A DNA stretch of 64,000 nt from CAIXZV01 sp963697365 (GCA_963697365.1 CAVONT010000009.1:1-64000); one strand, 5' to 3'; shown: positions 46,139-57,318, counted from the first letter of the stretch. Numbers and translations: made by a program. The notes: generated by a model from the sequence alone, not told the origin.

Positions 46139-46813
46139 TCAGGCCTTGCCGCGCGACTCCAGGAGGACGGTCGTCGTCTCGGACGGAAGGCTCGATGTGG
46201 TCACCGACAGCTTCGGCTGGACCACCGGCTCCGCGCCCATCTCGTGGAGGAACTTCTTGAGGGCGTCGGCGCAGTCCTCCTCGACCTCGCACACCGGCAT
46301 CGGCACCACGATCCTGGGATCCAGCTGCGCGATCAGCTCGGCGGCCTTGGTCGGCGAGAGGGACCCACCGATGGGCACGCAGGCGATGTCGATCCGGCCG
46401 ATGTCGCCCAGCTTCTCCTCGGTGAGCTCGTGGCCGATGTCGCCGAGGTGGATCGTGTGCAGGCCGTCGACCTCCGACACGAACGCCGTCTGCCGCCCGC
46501 GCTCCTTGCCCTTCACGCCGTCACGGTAGGTACGCACGCCGGTGACGAGAACGTCGTGGACCTCGTACTCGCCCGGACCGTCGAGCACGAACGCGCTCTC
46601 GAGGCTGGTGGGGATCACGGTGCCGCCGTCGCGGGACAACGTGCCGGCACCCTTCTTGGGCAGTGGCGCGTCATCGGGGTGGCTGTACGTGATGACATCC
46701 CCGGTGATGCCGCGGCCGGTAGGCCCGACGATCGAGGGATAGGGGTCGTTCACGACGACGGCATCCTTGCCGCGCAGCCGGATGCAGGTTCGTCCGTACC
46801 AGGTCAGCTCCAT
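46139..46813 (-). CDS. UlaG-like metallo-beta-lactamase-fold hydrolase
   Basis: 224 residues from MELTWYGRTCIRLRGKDAVV. The pattern is that of the MBL fold group annotated as metal-dependent hydrolases (ITYSHPDDAPLPKKGAGTLS in the H-x-H-x-D-H position, FVLDGPGEYEVHDVLVTGVR, LHTIHLGDIGHELTEEKLGD). The canonical H-x-H-x-D-H is degenerate (S-H-P-D-D), so metal binding may be partial. It heads a two-gene operon with the YhhN protein. Substrate unknown. Confidence 0.75.
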   Translation of the reverse strand: MELTWYGRTCIRLRGKDAVVVNDPYPSIVGPTGRGITGDVITYSHPDDAPLPKKGAGTLSRDGGTVIPTSLESAFVLDGPGEYEVHDVLVTGVRTYRDGVKGKERGRQTAFVSEVDGLHTIHLGDIGHELTEEKLGDIGRIDIACVPIGGSLSPTKAAELIAQLDPRIVVPMPVCEVEEDCADALKKFLHEMGAEPVVQPKLSVTTSSLPSETTTVLLESRGKA

Positions 46814-47087
46814 GGAGGGGATTCTGACACAGGCGGCTTGTGCCGGGATTGGCGCTCCGGCGATCCCCCACGCTCCCCGGGAAAAGGGAAGGACCGGAGA
46901 TGCCTGCCCAATCGGCATCTCCGGTCCCGAGGGAGGGAGGATGGAACCTGAGGGGTTGTTCCGAGACAGAACCATAGGTCGCGGAGGATTCACCTCCAAC
47001 CGGGCTAACGGTAAAGAAACGAACATCTTGAAAGGGGAACCTTCACCTTCCGGGGCAGTCCCCGGGTCGCATGGCATGATCCGCGCC
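46814..47087. promoter_or_regulatory. Structured, AT-richer intergenic region
   Basis: Holds a perfect 14-bp hairpin at 46891-46927 (GGACCGGAGATGCC / GGCATCTCCGGTCC, loop 9), then GGAAC/GTTCC, GGAGG/CCTCC and CCGGGG/CCCCGG hairpins. On the minus strand the first hairpin is followed by TTCCCTTTTC, so it may attenuate the MBL gene; on the plus strand the series could be a leader of the metalloprotease-like lipoprotein gene. Confidence 0.45.
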
Positions 47088-48464
47088 ATGACCCGCCGAC
47101 TGATCACCACGCCCACCCTGACCCGCCTTGCTGCCGTGCTCGCGGTCGCGTTCGCTGCCACGGCCTGCGGCGCCACCGATCCCTCCGCCACGACGACGCC
47201 CGTCCCCACGGTCGAGATCCCGGCCGCAACGGATCCCGGTCCGACGCCCGTCGGGACTCCGGGCTCGTCACCCGCGGCCGCGCTCGCGTGCGACGACACC
47301 GTCACCGGCAGCCCGGCCGTCTCGGACGAGAACGACCCGAACGCTCCGGTGTACGACGCGATCGAGGCCCAGGTCCAGGACCTGCGCAGCATCGCGGCCA
47401 CGACGCCGGTGGCGCGCGGCGTCTTCGACCGGACCAGCCTGTGCACCTTCCTGCGGACCGGCTTCCGTGAGGACAACCCGGCCGACCTCATCGCCGGCAC
47501 CGAGGCCCTCTACAAGCACCTGCTGCTGATGCCCGAGGACGACTCGCTCGAGCAGCTGTACCTGGACATGCTGACGAGCCAGGTCGCGGGCCTCTACGAC
47601 GACGATGACAAGCGGATGTACGTGGTCACCGCTGACGGCGGCATCGGCCCGGCCGAGGAGATCACGTACGCCCACGAGTTCACGCACGCCCTCCAGGACC
47701 AGCGCTTCGTCCTCAAGGAGCTGATGGGCGAGGAGTTCGACCAGAGCGACCGGCAGATGGCGCGCGCCGCTGTCGTCGAGGGCGACGCCACGCTGCTCAT
47801 GTCGCTGTGGGCGCAGCAGAACCTCACGGCCTCGGAGCTGGGCGAGGTCGCCTCCACTGCTGATCCGGCCTCCCAGGCCGTCCTCGACCGGATGCCCGCG
47901 ATCCTCAAGGACCCGTTGCTGTTCCCCTACACACAGGGCCTGACGCTGGCGTTGACTGCCTTCACGCAGGGCGGCGGCTTCGCGGGGGTGGACGCGCTCT
48001 ACGACAACCCGCCTGCGTCCACGGAGCAGGTCCTCCACCCGGAGAAGCTCGAAGCGCGCGAGGCGCCGGTCGCCGTCTCGTTCCCGGATGACCTCGCCGC
48101 GCGGCTGGGTGACGGCTGGAAGGTGTCGCTCCAGGACACGCTCGGCGAGCTGCTGCTGGGCATCGTCCTCAAGGAGGGCGGTGCCGAGGCGACCCTCGAT
48201 GCGGCAGCCGGCTGGGGTGGCGACCGGATCGCCCTGGTCGAGGGGCCGGATGGCGAGGTGGCCGTCGTGCTGGACACGGCCTGGGACACCTCCGCCGATG
48301 CTGACGAGTTCATGACCGCCGTGGACTCGACCGCGGCAAAGCTGGTTGCCGCAGGTCGATCAGCGGGCGTGTTCCGCCCGTCCGATGATCGCGTCGTCCT
48401 CGTGTCATCCGCCGACGCCGACACGTTCGGCAGGCTGCTCACGGTGCTCGGCCTGGCCGGATAG
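47088..48464 (+). CDS. HExxH-motif lipoprotein, putative zinc metalloprotease
   Basis: 458 residues. Signal MTRRLITTPTLTRLAAVLAV ends in the lipobox TAC, with a T/P-rich linker to about residue 60. The motif ITYAHEFTHALQDQRFVLKE contains HEFTH, the zinc-binding HExxH of gluzincin-like peptidases, with a likely third ligand in RAAVVEGDATLLMSLWA (the E of V-V-E-G-D). I know this arrangement from large secreted hypothetical proteins in Chloroflexota and Actinobacteria. An ATG at 47076 in the same frame is an alternative start; neither has a strong ribosome-binding site. Likely an outer-face membrane-tethered peptidase. Confidence 0.75.
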   Translation: MTRRLITTPTLTRLAAVLAVAFAATACGATDPSATTTPVPTVEIPAATDPGPTPVGTPGSSPAAALACDDTVTGSPAVSDENDPNAPVYDAIEAQVQDLRSIAATTPVARGVFDRTSLCTFLRTGFREDNPADLIAGTEALYKHLLLMPEDDSLEQLYLDMLTSQVAGLYDDDDKRMYVVTADGGIGPAEEITYAHEFTHALQDQRFVLKELMGEEFDQSDRQMARAAVVEGDATLLMSLWAQQNLTASELGEVASTADPASQAVLDRMPAILKDPLLFPYTQGLTLALTAFTQGGGFAGVDALYDNPPASTEQVLHPEKLEAREAPVAVSFPDDLAARLGDGWKVSLQDTLGELLLGIVLKEGGAEATLDAAAGWGGDRIALVEGPDGEVAVVLDTAWDTSADADEFMTAVDSTAAKLVAAGRSAGVFRPSDDRVVLVSSADADTFGRLLTVLGLAG

Positions 48465-48706
48465 GGGACTGCGCGGCTAGGAGCGGTCCTTCGCGCGGCC
48501 GCCCCGGCCCCCCGCTCCGCCCCGTCCCCCAGATATGGGGCGTTTCGGCCCCGTGCGTGCAGAGCTCACACGCCCGAACGTCGATTCGGGGCATGAGCCA
48601 CGAGGGCAGGCGCCGGATTTCCCACACTGTTGGGGGACCCGTTGAGGACCGGCCGGGGGACCGGTTGGGGAACGCGGTGGGGGCCGCGCGCCCGCCGACC
48701 CTGACG

Positions 48707-50443
48707 CTACATCGACTCGGGCGCGGAGATCCCCAACAGGCCCAGCGCGTTGGCGAGGGTCGTCTTGGCAGCCAGCGCCAGCGCAAGGCGGCGCGCGGAT
48801 CGCTCAGGCTCGGCCGGATCGACCACGCGGGCGTCCCTGTAGAACGCGTGGAACTGGGTGGCCAGCTCCGTCGCGTAGGCCGTGATGCCCTGCGTCTCCT
48901 CGGCCACCACCGCGTCCTCGACCACCTCGGGCAGGCGTGAGAGCTCGCGCGCGAGCAGGGCCTCGGGCTCGCCCTCGAGCAGGCCGGCGTGCGAGGCCGC
49001 GGGCGCCAGTCCCGCCTCCGCGGCCTTGCGCAGGATCGAGGCGATGCGTGCATGCGCGTACTGCACGTAGTAGACCGGGTTCTCGGCGGACTGCTTCTTC
49101 GCAAGCTCGATGTCGAAGTCGATCTCCACGTGCGCTGCGCGCGAGGCGAAGAACCAGCGGGCCGCATCGGTGCCCACCGCGTCGAGCAGGTCGTCGAGCG
49201 TCACGAACGTTCCGGCCCGCTTGGACATCGACACCTCGACGCCGTCGACCACGAACCGCACCCACCCGATCAGCAGCACCTGGTAGTGGTCCGGGTCGTA
49301 GCCCATCGCCTGGGCGGCGTTCTTGTTGCGGGCCACCGTCCCGTGGTGGTCCACGCCCCAGATGTAGATCAGGTGGTCGAAGCCGCGCGAGAACTTCTCG
49401 GTGACGTAGCCGATGTCGGCGGCGAAGTAGGTCGGCCGACCGTCGGACTTGAAGATCACGCGGTCCTTGTCGTCGCCGTAGGCCGTCGACCGGAACCAGG
49501 TCGCCCCGTCCTGCTCGTAGACCTCGCCAGCCGCGCGCAGCCGGTCGACGGCCCGCGCGACCCAGCCCTCGTCGTGCAGCGAGGCCTCGGACTTCCAGAC
49601 GTCGAAGTGGACGCCCAGGCGCGTCAGGGACGCTTCGATCATGCCGCGCACCCGGCGGGACGCCCAGGCGCCAATGATCTCGTCCTCGGCGGCGCCTGCC
49701 TCCTGCGAGGCCGCCCACACGTCGGAGGGCAGCTCGGCCGCGAGCGCCTCCACGTAGGCACCCTTGTAGCCGTCCTCGGGCACCGGATCGCCCCGCTTCA
49801 GGGCAGCGACGGATGCGCCGAGGTGGTTGATCTGCGCACCCGAGTCGTTGAAGTAGTACTCCCGGGTGATCTCCTGCCCGCCCGCCTCGAGGACGCGGCA
49901 CAGGAGGTCGCCCACGAAGGCTCCGCGCGCGTTGCCCACGGTGAGTGGCCCGGTCGGGTTGGCCGAGACGAACTCGACGTTGACCTTGCGCGGGTTGACC
50001 GCCGGGATGCGGCCCCAGGCGGCGGGCGCCGCCAGCACGCCGCCCACCAGCGCCTCGTACGCGGCATCGGCCACGCGGATGTTCAGGAAGCCGGGCCGCG
50101 CGACCTCCGCCGACGCGACGAGGCCGGCTCCGGCGGATCCGCGGAGGGCGTCCGCCAGCGCCTCGGCGATCTCCAGCGGGGACTTGCGCAGCGGCCTGGC
50201 CAGCTTCATCGCGAGGTTGGACGCGAAGTCCCCGAACCCGGCGTTGGACGGGCGCTCGATCTCCACCTCGGGAGCGGCGGCGGTGTCATCAACGGCCGGG
50301 ATCCGCCCCGCCGTGACGGCATCTGCCCACGCCTGCTCCACGGCGGCGCGGACCAGCGTGCGGATGGCCGCGGGTGCTGCGGCGCCTGCGTCGGCGGGGC
50401 TGGTCACGGATGCCTCCACGGGAGCGGCGGGATGGGCGGCCAT
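48707..50443 (-). CDS. argS: Arginyl-tRNA synthetase
   Basis: 578 residues from ATG 50443 (start uncertain by up to a dozen codons; GTG 50407 is possible). FGDFASNLAMKLARPLRKSP is in the Arg-N domain; the class I HIGH region reads FVSANPTGPLTVGNARGAFV, with T and N in place of the two histidines; the KMSKS region is GVEVSMSKRAGTFVTLDDLL, and the DALR anticodon-binding domain ends LALAAKTTLANALGLLGISA. It charges tRNA-Arg. The frame is intact, so the HIGH variation is not a base slip. Divergent from the surface island. Confidence 0.95.
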   Translation of the reverse strand: MAAHPAAPVEASVTSPADAGAAAPAAIRTLVRAAVEQAWADAVTAGRIPAVDDTAAAPEVEIERPSNAGFGDFASNLAMKLARPLRKSPLEIAEALADALRGSAGAGLVASAEVARPGFLNIRVADAAYEALVGGVLAAPAAWGRIPAVNPRKVNVEFVSANPTGPLTVGNARGAFVGDLLCRVLEAGGQEITREYYFNDSGAQINHLGASVAALKRGDPVPEDGYKGAYVEALAAELPSDVWAASQEAGAAEDEIIGAWASRRVRGMIEASLTRLGVHFDVWKSEASLHDEGWVARAVDRLRAAGEVYEQDGATWFRSTAYGDDKDRVIFKSDGRPTYFAADIGYVTEKFSRGFDHLIYIWGVDHHGTVARNKNAAQAMGYDPDHYQVLLIGWVRFVVDGVEVSMSKRAGTFVTLDDLLDAVGTDAARWFFASRAAHVEIDFDIELAKKQSAENPVYYVQYAHARIASILRKAAEAGLAPAASHAGLLEGEPEALLARELSRLPEVVEDAVVAEETQGITAYATELATQFHAFYRDARVVDPAEPERSARRLALALAAKTTLANALGLLGISAPESM

Positions 50444-50581
50444 CCTACCGCCCGCCATTGGTACCAGGACCCAGTGGGCCCAGGGTGGTGCGGCAGGGCA
50501 CCAGAATCGCGGAGGGAGACGTGCAGTCGTGAGTGGTGGAGTGTGGTGATGCGCGAAATAGGGACTAGAGAATGCGTCATT

Positions 50582-50591
50582 TGACTAGTAC
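50582..50591 (+). promoter_or_regulatory. GTACTAGTAC-type palindrome before the DUF11 gene
   Basis: TGACTAGTAC matches the palindrome at 8 of 10 positions, 176 bases before the start codon. A second ACTAG lies exactly 20 bases upstream (50564), about two helical turns away, as expected for tandem dimer binding. Confidence 0.6.
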
Positions 50592-50600
50592 TTTCGCCGT

Positions 50601-50759
50601 CCCGCACGGACTACTGTGCGGGTCTAGGGCATCCACCACTTGGGTGGAGCCAGCGGATGGACGTCGCAACCGGGGGAAATCAGGCCGCCGACGTCCGCCA
50701 CGCACTCATCGGAGTTGGCGGTATCGCCAGTCAGCGGTCCCACTGGGAGGTCAGGAAGT
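50601..50759 (+). promoter_or_regulatory. Highly structured 5' leader of the DUF11 gene
   Basis: Four consecutive perfect stems: CCCGCAC/GTGCGGG (50601-50622), CCACC/GGTGG (50633-50647), GGACGTCG/CGACGTCC (50659-50696) and CCGCCA/TGGCGG (50695-50721). No known riboswitch class could be matched. Confidence 0.5.
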
Positions 50760-53700
50760 ATGTCTCGGGGAACCATCTTCGGTCTGAGCGCCGGTACCAG
50801 GCGAGGGCTCGCCCTCCTCTGGGCGGCGCTCCTCATGTGTTCACTGGTCCTGCAGTACGCGGTCGTCGCGCCCGCGACGGCCATCGCGATCAACCCGGAC
50901 ACGTTCGAGCTCGACGGCAACGTCGAGGCCGGCGCGGCCCCGGGCGATGACTGGAACCCCGTCTACAACGGCAATCGACACCGCCTTCGAGACCATCTTC
51001 ATCACCGACCAGATCAATGGCGGGACGGCCGGTGACAAGGACAAGTACTTCGACGGCGGCCAGACCAAGGACACCACCAACATCCCGAGCTGGCTCTGGA
51101 CGACCGTCAGCGAGCCCCAGGACAAGAACGACATCGCCCACGCGTACGCCGCGGCGTACCGCGACAACGGCGACCTTGTCGTCTACGTCGGCATGGACCG
51201 CTACGCCGCCAACGGCGCTGGGCAGGTCGGCTGGTGGTTCCTCCAGGGCGACGTTCGGCCTGACCGGCGGTCCGGCAACGGGCGCCTTCTCCGGCACCCA
51301 CCAGGCGGGTGACATCCTGGTCCAGGTGGACTTCGAGAACGGCGGCGCGGAGCCGCAGGCCCGCTGTCTACGAGTGGGATCACCGCCCAGGCCGACAACC
51401 TCAACCTGATCCAGGCGAGCGGCAGTTGCGCGACCGCGATCGCGGCGACATCTGCGCCATCGCCGCCACCGCCAACACGAACCCCGCCTGGTCCTTCGAC
51501 GACAAGGGCACCGGCGATGGCGACACTGGCGACGACATCCCGGCCGGCGGCATGGTCGAGGCTGGCATCAACCTGACCGACCTCGGCCTCGACGACGGCT
51601 GCTTCGCCTCCTTCCTGGCCGAGACCCGCTCCTCGCCGTCCGAGGACTCCACGCTGTCGGACTTCGCGTTCGGCAGCTTCGCCCTCTGCAACAAGCCCGA
51701 CATCAAGACCAACGTCCGCAGGACGGCGAGAACATCTCCAACGCCGACACCATCGGCACGGATCAACGCCGGCGAGACGGTCTACGACTACGCCAAGCTC
51801 ACGGGTGACAGCGGCACCGTCACCGGCAGCGTCAAGTTCTACGTCTGCGGCGCCGCTGACGGCTCCCTCCCGGACTGCTCCACCGGCGGCACGCAGGTCG
51901 GCCAGACCAAGTCCAGCTCGACGGCGGCGAGGCGGAGAGCGACGAGCTTCACGCCCGACCCAGACCGGGCCGTACTGCTTCCGGGTCGAGTACACGCCCG
52001 ACGGCGGCTCCAAGTACCTCGCGGACAGCACACCAACCAGACCTCCGAGTGCTTCCGGGTCATCCCGGCCGACGTCCGGATCACCAAGACCGCCGGCGCA
52101 GCGACCGGTGAGCGCTGGCGACGCCGATCACGTTCACCCTGGGCTGGCGCAACGTCGGCGAAGGCAAGGCCACCGGCGTCGTCATCACCGACAACCTGCC
52201 CGGCACGGCCGGCCTCAACTGGTCGATCCAGTCGTCCACCGGCACCGGCTCCACGTGCGCTATCACCGGTGACCTCGGCTCCGAGGTCCTCACCTGCAAC
52301 GTCGGCGCCATCAACGGCACGCCGGACACCAGCCGCCGACCGAGCCCGTGGTCGACGGCTCCGTGACGCTCGTCGTCCGACACGACGGCCGCCTCCTGCG
52401 GCACGATCGAGAACACCGGCTCGATCACGTCGACCAACGACGGCTCCGGCACCGCCGACGGCGATCACCCAGGTCCTGTGCCCGGACGTCAAGGTCACCA
52501 AGACGCCCGATGTCCCCGCCGATGCCGGCGGCAGCATCAGCGCCGGCGACACGGCCACGTTCTCGATCAAGGTCGAGAACCTCGGCCCGGGCATCGCCCG
52601 GACGTCACGCTGACGGACACCCTGCCCGTTGGCCTGACCTGGACCGAGTACGAGGCCGACTGCTCCATCGCGGTCGTCGACGGCAAGCAGGTCCTCACCT
52701 GCACCGTCGGCGATCTTGCCGCCGACGGCCGATCAAAGACCTACTCGGTCAGCGCGCACGACGACCAAGGACAACTGCGGCGTCATCAACAACACGGCGC
52801 AGCGCCTCGGCGACCAACGAGCCGTCGGGCAAGCTCGACAACAACAGCGACACCGGCGCGATCACGGTCAAGTGCGCGGTCATCGAGATCGAGAAGGACG
52901 GCGGTCGCCTCCCCGGTCAGCGCCGGCGACCCGATCGCGTTCGACATCACCGTGACCAACACGGGCACGGGCACGGCCTACAACGTGACCGCGTCCGACA
53001 CGCTCGACGCCGGCCTTCACGTGGTCGATCGCGACCCCCAGCACCGGCTGGACCCTGACCGGCAACCAGCTGAGCTACGCCGGCGGCCTCCCTGGCCCCC
53101 GGCGCCAGCACCAGCGTCCGCGTGACCGCGCCGACGACGGCCGCGAACTGCCGCGTCGTCCCGAACTCGGCCACGGCGTCCGCCGGCAACGACGGCTCCG
53201 ACACCGACTCGGCGCAGGTCACCGTCCTGTGCCCCGACGTCACCGTGGTCAAGACCGCCGTCGAGTCCCCGGTCAACGCCGGTGACCCCATCGCCTTCGA
53301 CATCACCGTGAGCAACGCCGGCCCGGGCGTCGCCAAGAGCGTCACCCTGACCGACACGCTGCCGGCCGGCATCACCTGGTCCGACGACAGCGCCGCCTGC
53401 GCGATCGCGGACGGCGTCCTCATCCTGCAACTTCGGCGACCTGGCCGCGAAGGCCAGCGTCACCGTGCGCGTCTCCGGCACCACCTCGGCGGCCGTCTGC
53501 GGCACCGTGCCCGAACACGGCCACCGTCGCGGCGACCAACGAGCCCGGCCGACCAGCTGACCGACAACAGCAGCACTGCCAGCGTCGTCGTCAACTGCCC
53601 GGACATCGTCCGTGGTCAAGACAGCGGTCGAGTCCCCGGTCAGCGCCGGTGACCCGATCGCCTTCGACATCACCGTGAGCAACGCCGGCCCGGGCGTCGC

Positions 53701-56700
53701 CATACGAGCGTCACCCTGACCGACACGCTGCCTGCCGGCATCACCTGGTCCGACAGACAGCGACCGCCTGCGCGATCGAGGGCGGCGTGCTCACCTGCAA
53801 CTTCGGCGACCTGGCCGCGAAGGCCAGCGTCACCGTGCGCGTCTCCGGCACCACCTCGGCAGCCGTCTGCGGCACCGTGCCCAACACGGCCACCGTCGCG
53901 GCGACCAACGAGCCTGGCGACAAGCGACCGACAACAGCAGCACTGCCAGACGTCGTCGTCAACTGCCCGGACCTCAAGGTCACCAAGGACGCTGACAACA
54001 GCCCGATCAGCGCGGGCGAGACCGCCAGCTTCACGATCAAGGTGGAGAACATCGGCCAGGGCACGGCGTACGACGTCACCCTGACCGACACGCTCCCCGA
54101 CCGGGCGTCACCTGGTCCGAGAACAGCGACGCGTGCGAGATCGCCGTCGTCGATGACAAGCAGGTCCTGTCCTGCGACTTCGACACGATCCTCCCGGAGC
54201 GATCAGCCGCACGGTGGTCGTGTCGGGTGAGACCACCGCGGTCAACTGCGGCAGCATCCCGAACACGCGCGTCCGCGAGTGCCACGAACGAGCCTGGCAC
54301 CGTCCTCGGCAACAACAGCGACAGCGACACGATCGTCGTGGACTGCCCGCAGATCGTCATCACCAAGTCCACGGTGACCCCCGAGGTCTCCGCCGGCGAC
54401 AGCATCAGCTTCGACGTCGTGGTCACCAACACGGGAACCGGCAGCGCCTTCGGCGTGACGGTCAACGACCCGCTGCCGGTGGTCGATGGCGTCTCCTGGT
54501 CGATCGACGCCGCCAACACGACGGGAACCTGGACGATCGATCAGAGCGGTGTGCTCAAGTTCGGTCCGGCAACCCTGCCGGGTACCGGATCCGCGCCCGC
54601 GAACGAGGTTCGCGTCCGCATCGTGTCCGACACGACGGCCGAGAGCTGCAAGACGATCCCCAACACCGCCAACCTGACCTACACCGGTGGCTCCGGCTCC
54701 GACGACTCGTCGCTCGTGGTCCTGTGCCCCGACGTGACGATCTCCAAGACCGCCGACAACAGCCCGATCAACGCGGGTGACACCGCCTCGTTCACGATCT
54801 CGGTCTGGAACGAGGGCCCCGGCACGGCCTACGACGTCGCGATCAGCGACACGCTCCCCGCGGGTGTGACGTGGACCGAGGACAGCGAGGACTGCGAGAT
54901 CACGGCCGGCGTCCTGACCTGCCAGGTCGGCACGCTCGCCGACGACGCGGCTCCGTTCACGGTCGTCGTGAGCGGCCCCACGGACGGCGAGGATTGCGGC
55001 CCGCTGCCCAACATGGGCGTCGTCTCGGCCTCCAATGAGCCCGAAGGCAACGAGGGCAACAACAAGGACGACGCCACCGTCGTCGTGGACTGCGCCATGA
55101 TCGACGTCGCCAAGACGGCCGACGCGGCGTCGGTGTCCGCCGGTGACCCGATCGGCTTCACGATCACCGTCAAGAACGACGGGGCTGGCACGGCCTACAA
55201 CGTGACCGCGTCGGACACGCTCGACGCCGCCTTCACCTGGTCGATCGCGACCCCCAGCACCGGCTGGACCCTCACCGGCAACAAGTTGAGCTACGCCGCG
55301 GCCTCCCTGGCCCCCGGCGCCAGCACCAGCGTCCACGTGACAGCACCTACCTCTGCCGAGCAGTGCAAGGTCGTGCCGAACACCGTGACGGCGTCCGCCG
55401 GCAACGACGGCTCCGACACGGCCAACGCCCAGACCGAGGTCCTGTGCGCCTCGATCGACATCGAGAAGGTCGCTGACGCGGCGTCGGTCTCGGCCGGCGA
55501 CCCCATCGGCTTCACCATCACCGTGACCAGCAACGGCCCGGGCGTCGCCAAGGGCGTCGCCGTGACCGACACGCTGCCCACCGATGCCGGCACCAGCTGG
55601 ACCATCAACGGCGGCACGGCCCAGGCCTCATGCGGTATCGCGGCGGGCATCCTGTCCTGCAACCTGGGCGACCTCGCGCAGGGCCAGGTCCGGACCGTCC
55701 ACATCACGAGCCCCACGACCAAGGACACGGTTGCGGCCAGCCCGGTCGTCAACACCGCGGTCGTCACCACGACCAACGACGGCACCGACACCGACACCGA
55801 CCAGGTGGTCGTGCTCGGCGCCTCGATCGACATCGAGAAGGTCGCTGACGCGGCGTCGGTCTCGGCCGGCGACCCCATCGGCTTCACCATCACCGTGACC
55901 AGCAACGGCCCGGGCGTCGCCAAGGGCGTCGCCGTGACCGACACGCTGCCGACCGATGCCGGCACCAGCTGGACCATCAACGGCGGCACGGCCCAGGCCT
56001 CATGCGGTATCGCGGCGGGCATCCTGTCCTGCAACCTGGGCGACCTCGCGCAGGGCCAGGTCCGGACCGTCCACATCACGAGCCCGCACGACCAAGGACA
56101 CGGTTGCGGCCAGCCCGGTCGTCAACACCGCGGTCGTCACCACGACCAACGACGGCACCGACACCGACACCGACCAGGTGGTCGTGCTCGGTCCGGACCT
56201 CAAGGTCGTCAAAACCGCCGACAACAGCCCGATCCTGGCCGGCCAGACGGCCGCGTTCACGATCACCGCGTCGAACGCCGGCCCGGGTGCCGCCTACAAC
56301 GTCGTGATCAGCGACACGCTTCCCGAGGGGCTGTCGTGGATGGAGAACAGCGAGAGCTGCTCCATCAAGGACGGCGTCCTGACCTGCCAGGTCGGCACGC
56401 TTGCCCCGAAGGCCGAGTTCAAGGTGACCGTCAGCGCGACGACAACGGTTGCGGCCTGCGGCCAGCTCCCGAACACCGCGACGGTGTCCGCCTCCAACGA
56501 GTCGGCTGCCGCCGCCGCGTCGGGCAACTCCAGCAGCGCATCCATCACGGTCCAGTGCGCCTCCGTCAGCCTGGTCAAGACCGCCGGCGATGCTGCTGAC
56601 GGGACGGCCCTCCGGGTCGCCAAGCCGGGCAATGTGATCTTCACGTACGTCGTGACGAACACGGGCACCGCCGACCTCGCGAACCTCGTCCTGGTCGACG

Positions 56701-57098
56701 ACAACGCCACCCCGGCCAACACCGCGGACGACGTCAAGGTCACCTGCCCCAGCACGACCCTCGCGGTCGGAGCCAAGATGACCTGCACCGCCACCCTGCC
56801 GGTGACCGTCGGGTCCCGGACCAACATCGCCACGGTCACGGCCAACCCGGTCCTGGATGCCAAGACCAAGGTCAGTGACAGCGACGATGCCGTGGTCGTC
56901 GTCCCGGAGCTCTCGACCCCCAAGCCCACGCCCAAGGTCACCCCGCCCCCCACGTCCACCATCGACGGCACCGACAGCGGCACAACCGGCACCACCGGAC
57001 TGCTGCTCGTCCTCGCCTCCCTCGCAGGGCTGATGCTCGCCGCCGGGTACATGCGCCCGGCCCGGGCGAAGGCCCACCGGCGGGACCGCAGGGGCTAG
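50760..57098 (+). CDS. Giant DUF11-repeat surface protein (over 20 frameshifts)
   Basis: About 2100 residues when joined. Start MSRGTIFGLSAGTRRGLALL with signal helix LLWAALLMCSLVLQYAVVAP; the N-terminal domain begins INPDTFELDGNVEAGAAPGD. From about 52080 there are ten or more DUF11 repeats, each with a K-T/V-A-D-x-x-x-[IV]-x-A-G-D/Q start and a V-T-x-S/T-D-T-L-P centre. DUF11 modules are Ig-like stalks of bacterial surface adhesins. The tail is PKPTPKVTPPPTSTIDGTDS, a hydrophobic helix (TGLLLVLASLAGLMLAAGYM) and a basic end. The frame breaks repeatedly between 50970 and 56090; nearly all breaks are single extra bases. From 54227 the frame is clean for 1.8 kb. Confidence 0.85.
55449..56192 (+). 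repeat. 372-base tandem repeat within the DUF11 gene
   Basis: Two adjacent near-identical copies (55449-55820 and 55821-56192) encode one 124-residue DUF11 unit each. I see one silent change (CCC/CCG at the LPT codon) and one extra G, in copy 2 near 56086. The extra base alone breaks the frame. Confidence 0.9.
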
Positions 57099-57108
57099 CC
57101 CCCGACGG

Positions 57109-57139
57109 AACCGGGGCTGGCGATCCGCCGGCCCCGGTT
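57109..57139 (+). terminator. Hairpin after the DUF11 gene (1)
   Basis: AACCGGGGC and GCCCCGGTT form a perfect 9-bp stem ten bases after the stop codon. Confidence 0.6.
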
Positions 57140-57178
57140 GACCAGCCGCCATCCACACCGGGGTCCCCGAGACCCGGA

Positions 57179-57206
57179 CGGGACGCACTTGCCTGAGTGC
57201 GTCCCG
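57179..57206 (+). terminator. Hairpin after the DUF11 gene (2)
   Basis: CGGGACGCACT and AGTGCGTCCCG form a perfect 11-bp stem with a 6-base loop, followed by TCTGCC. Stronger than the first and likely the main terminator. Confidence 0.7.
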
Positions 57207-57318
57207 TCTGCCTCACCCAACCCAGGAGGAACGCCGACAGCCACGAGGTGACAAGTCGCTGACACTCGAGGCCAATCCCTAGCGATCCGCATGCAGTGTC
57301 AGTACAGTTGCCGGGCTG

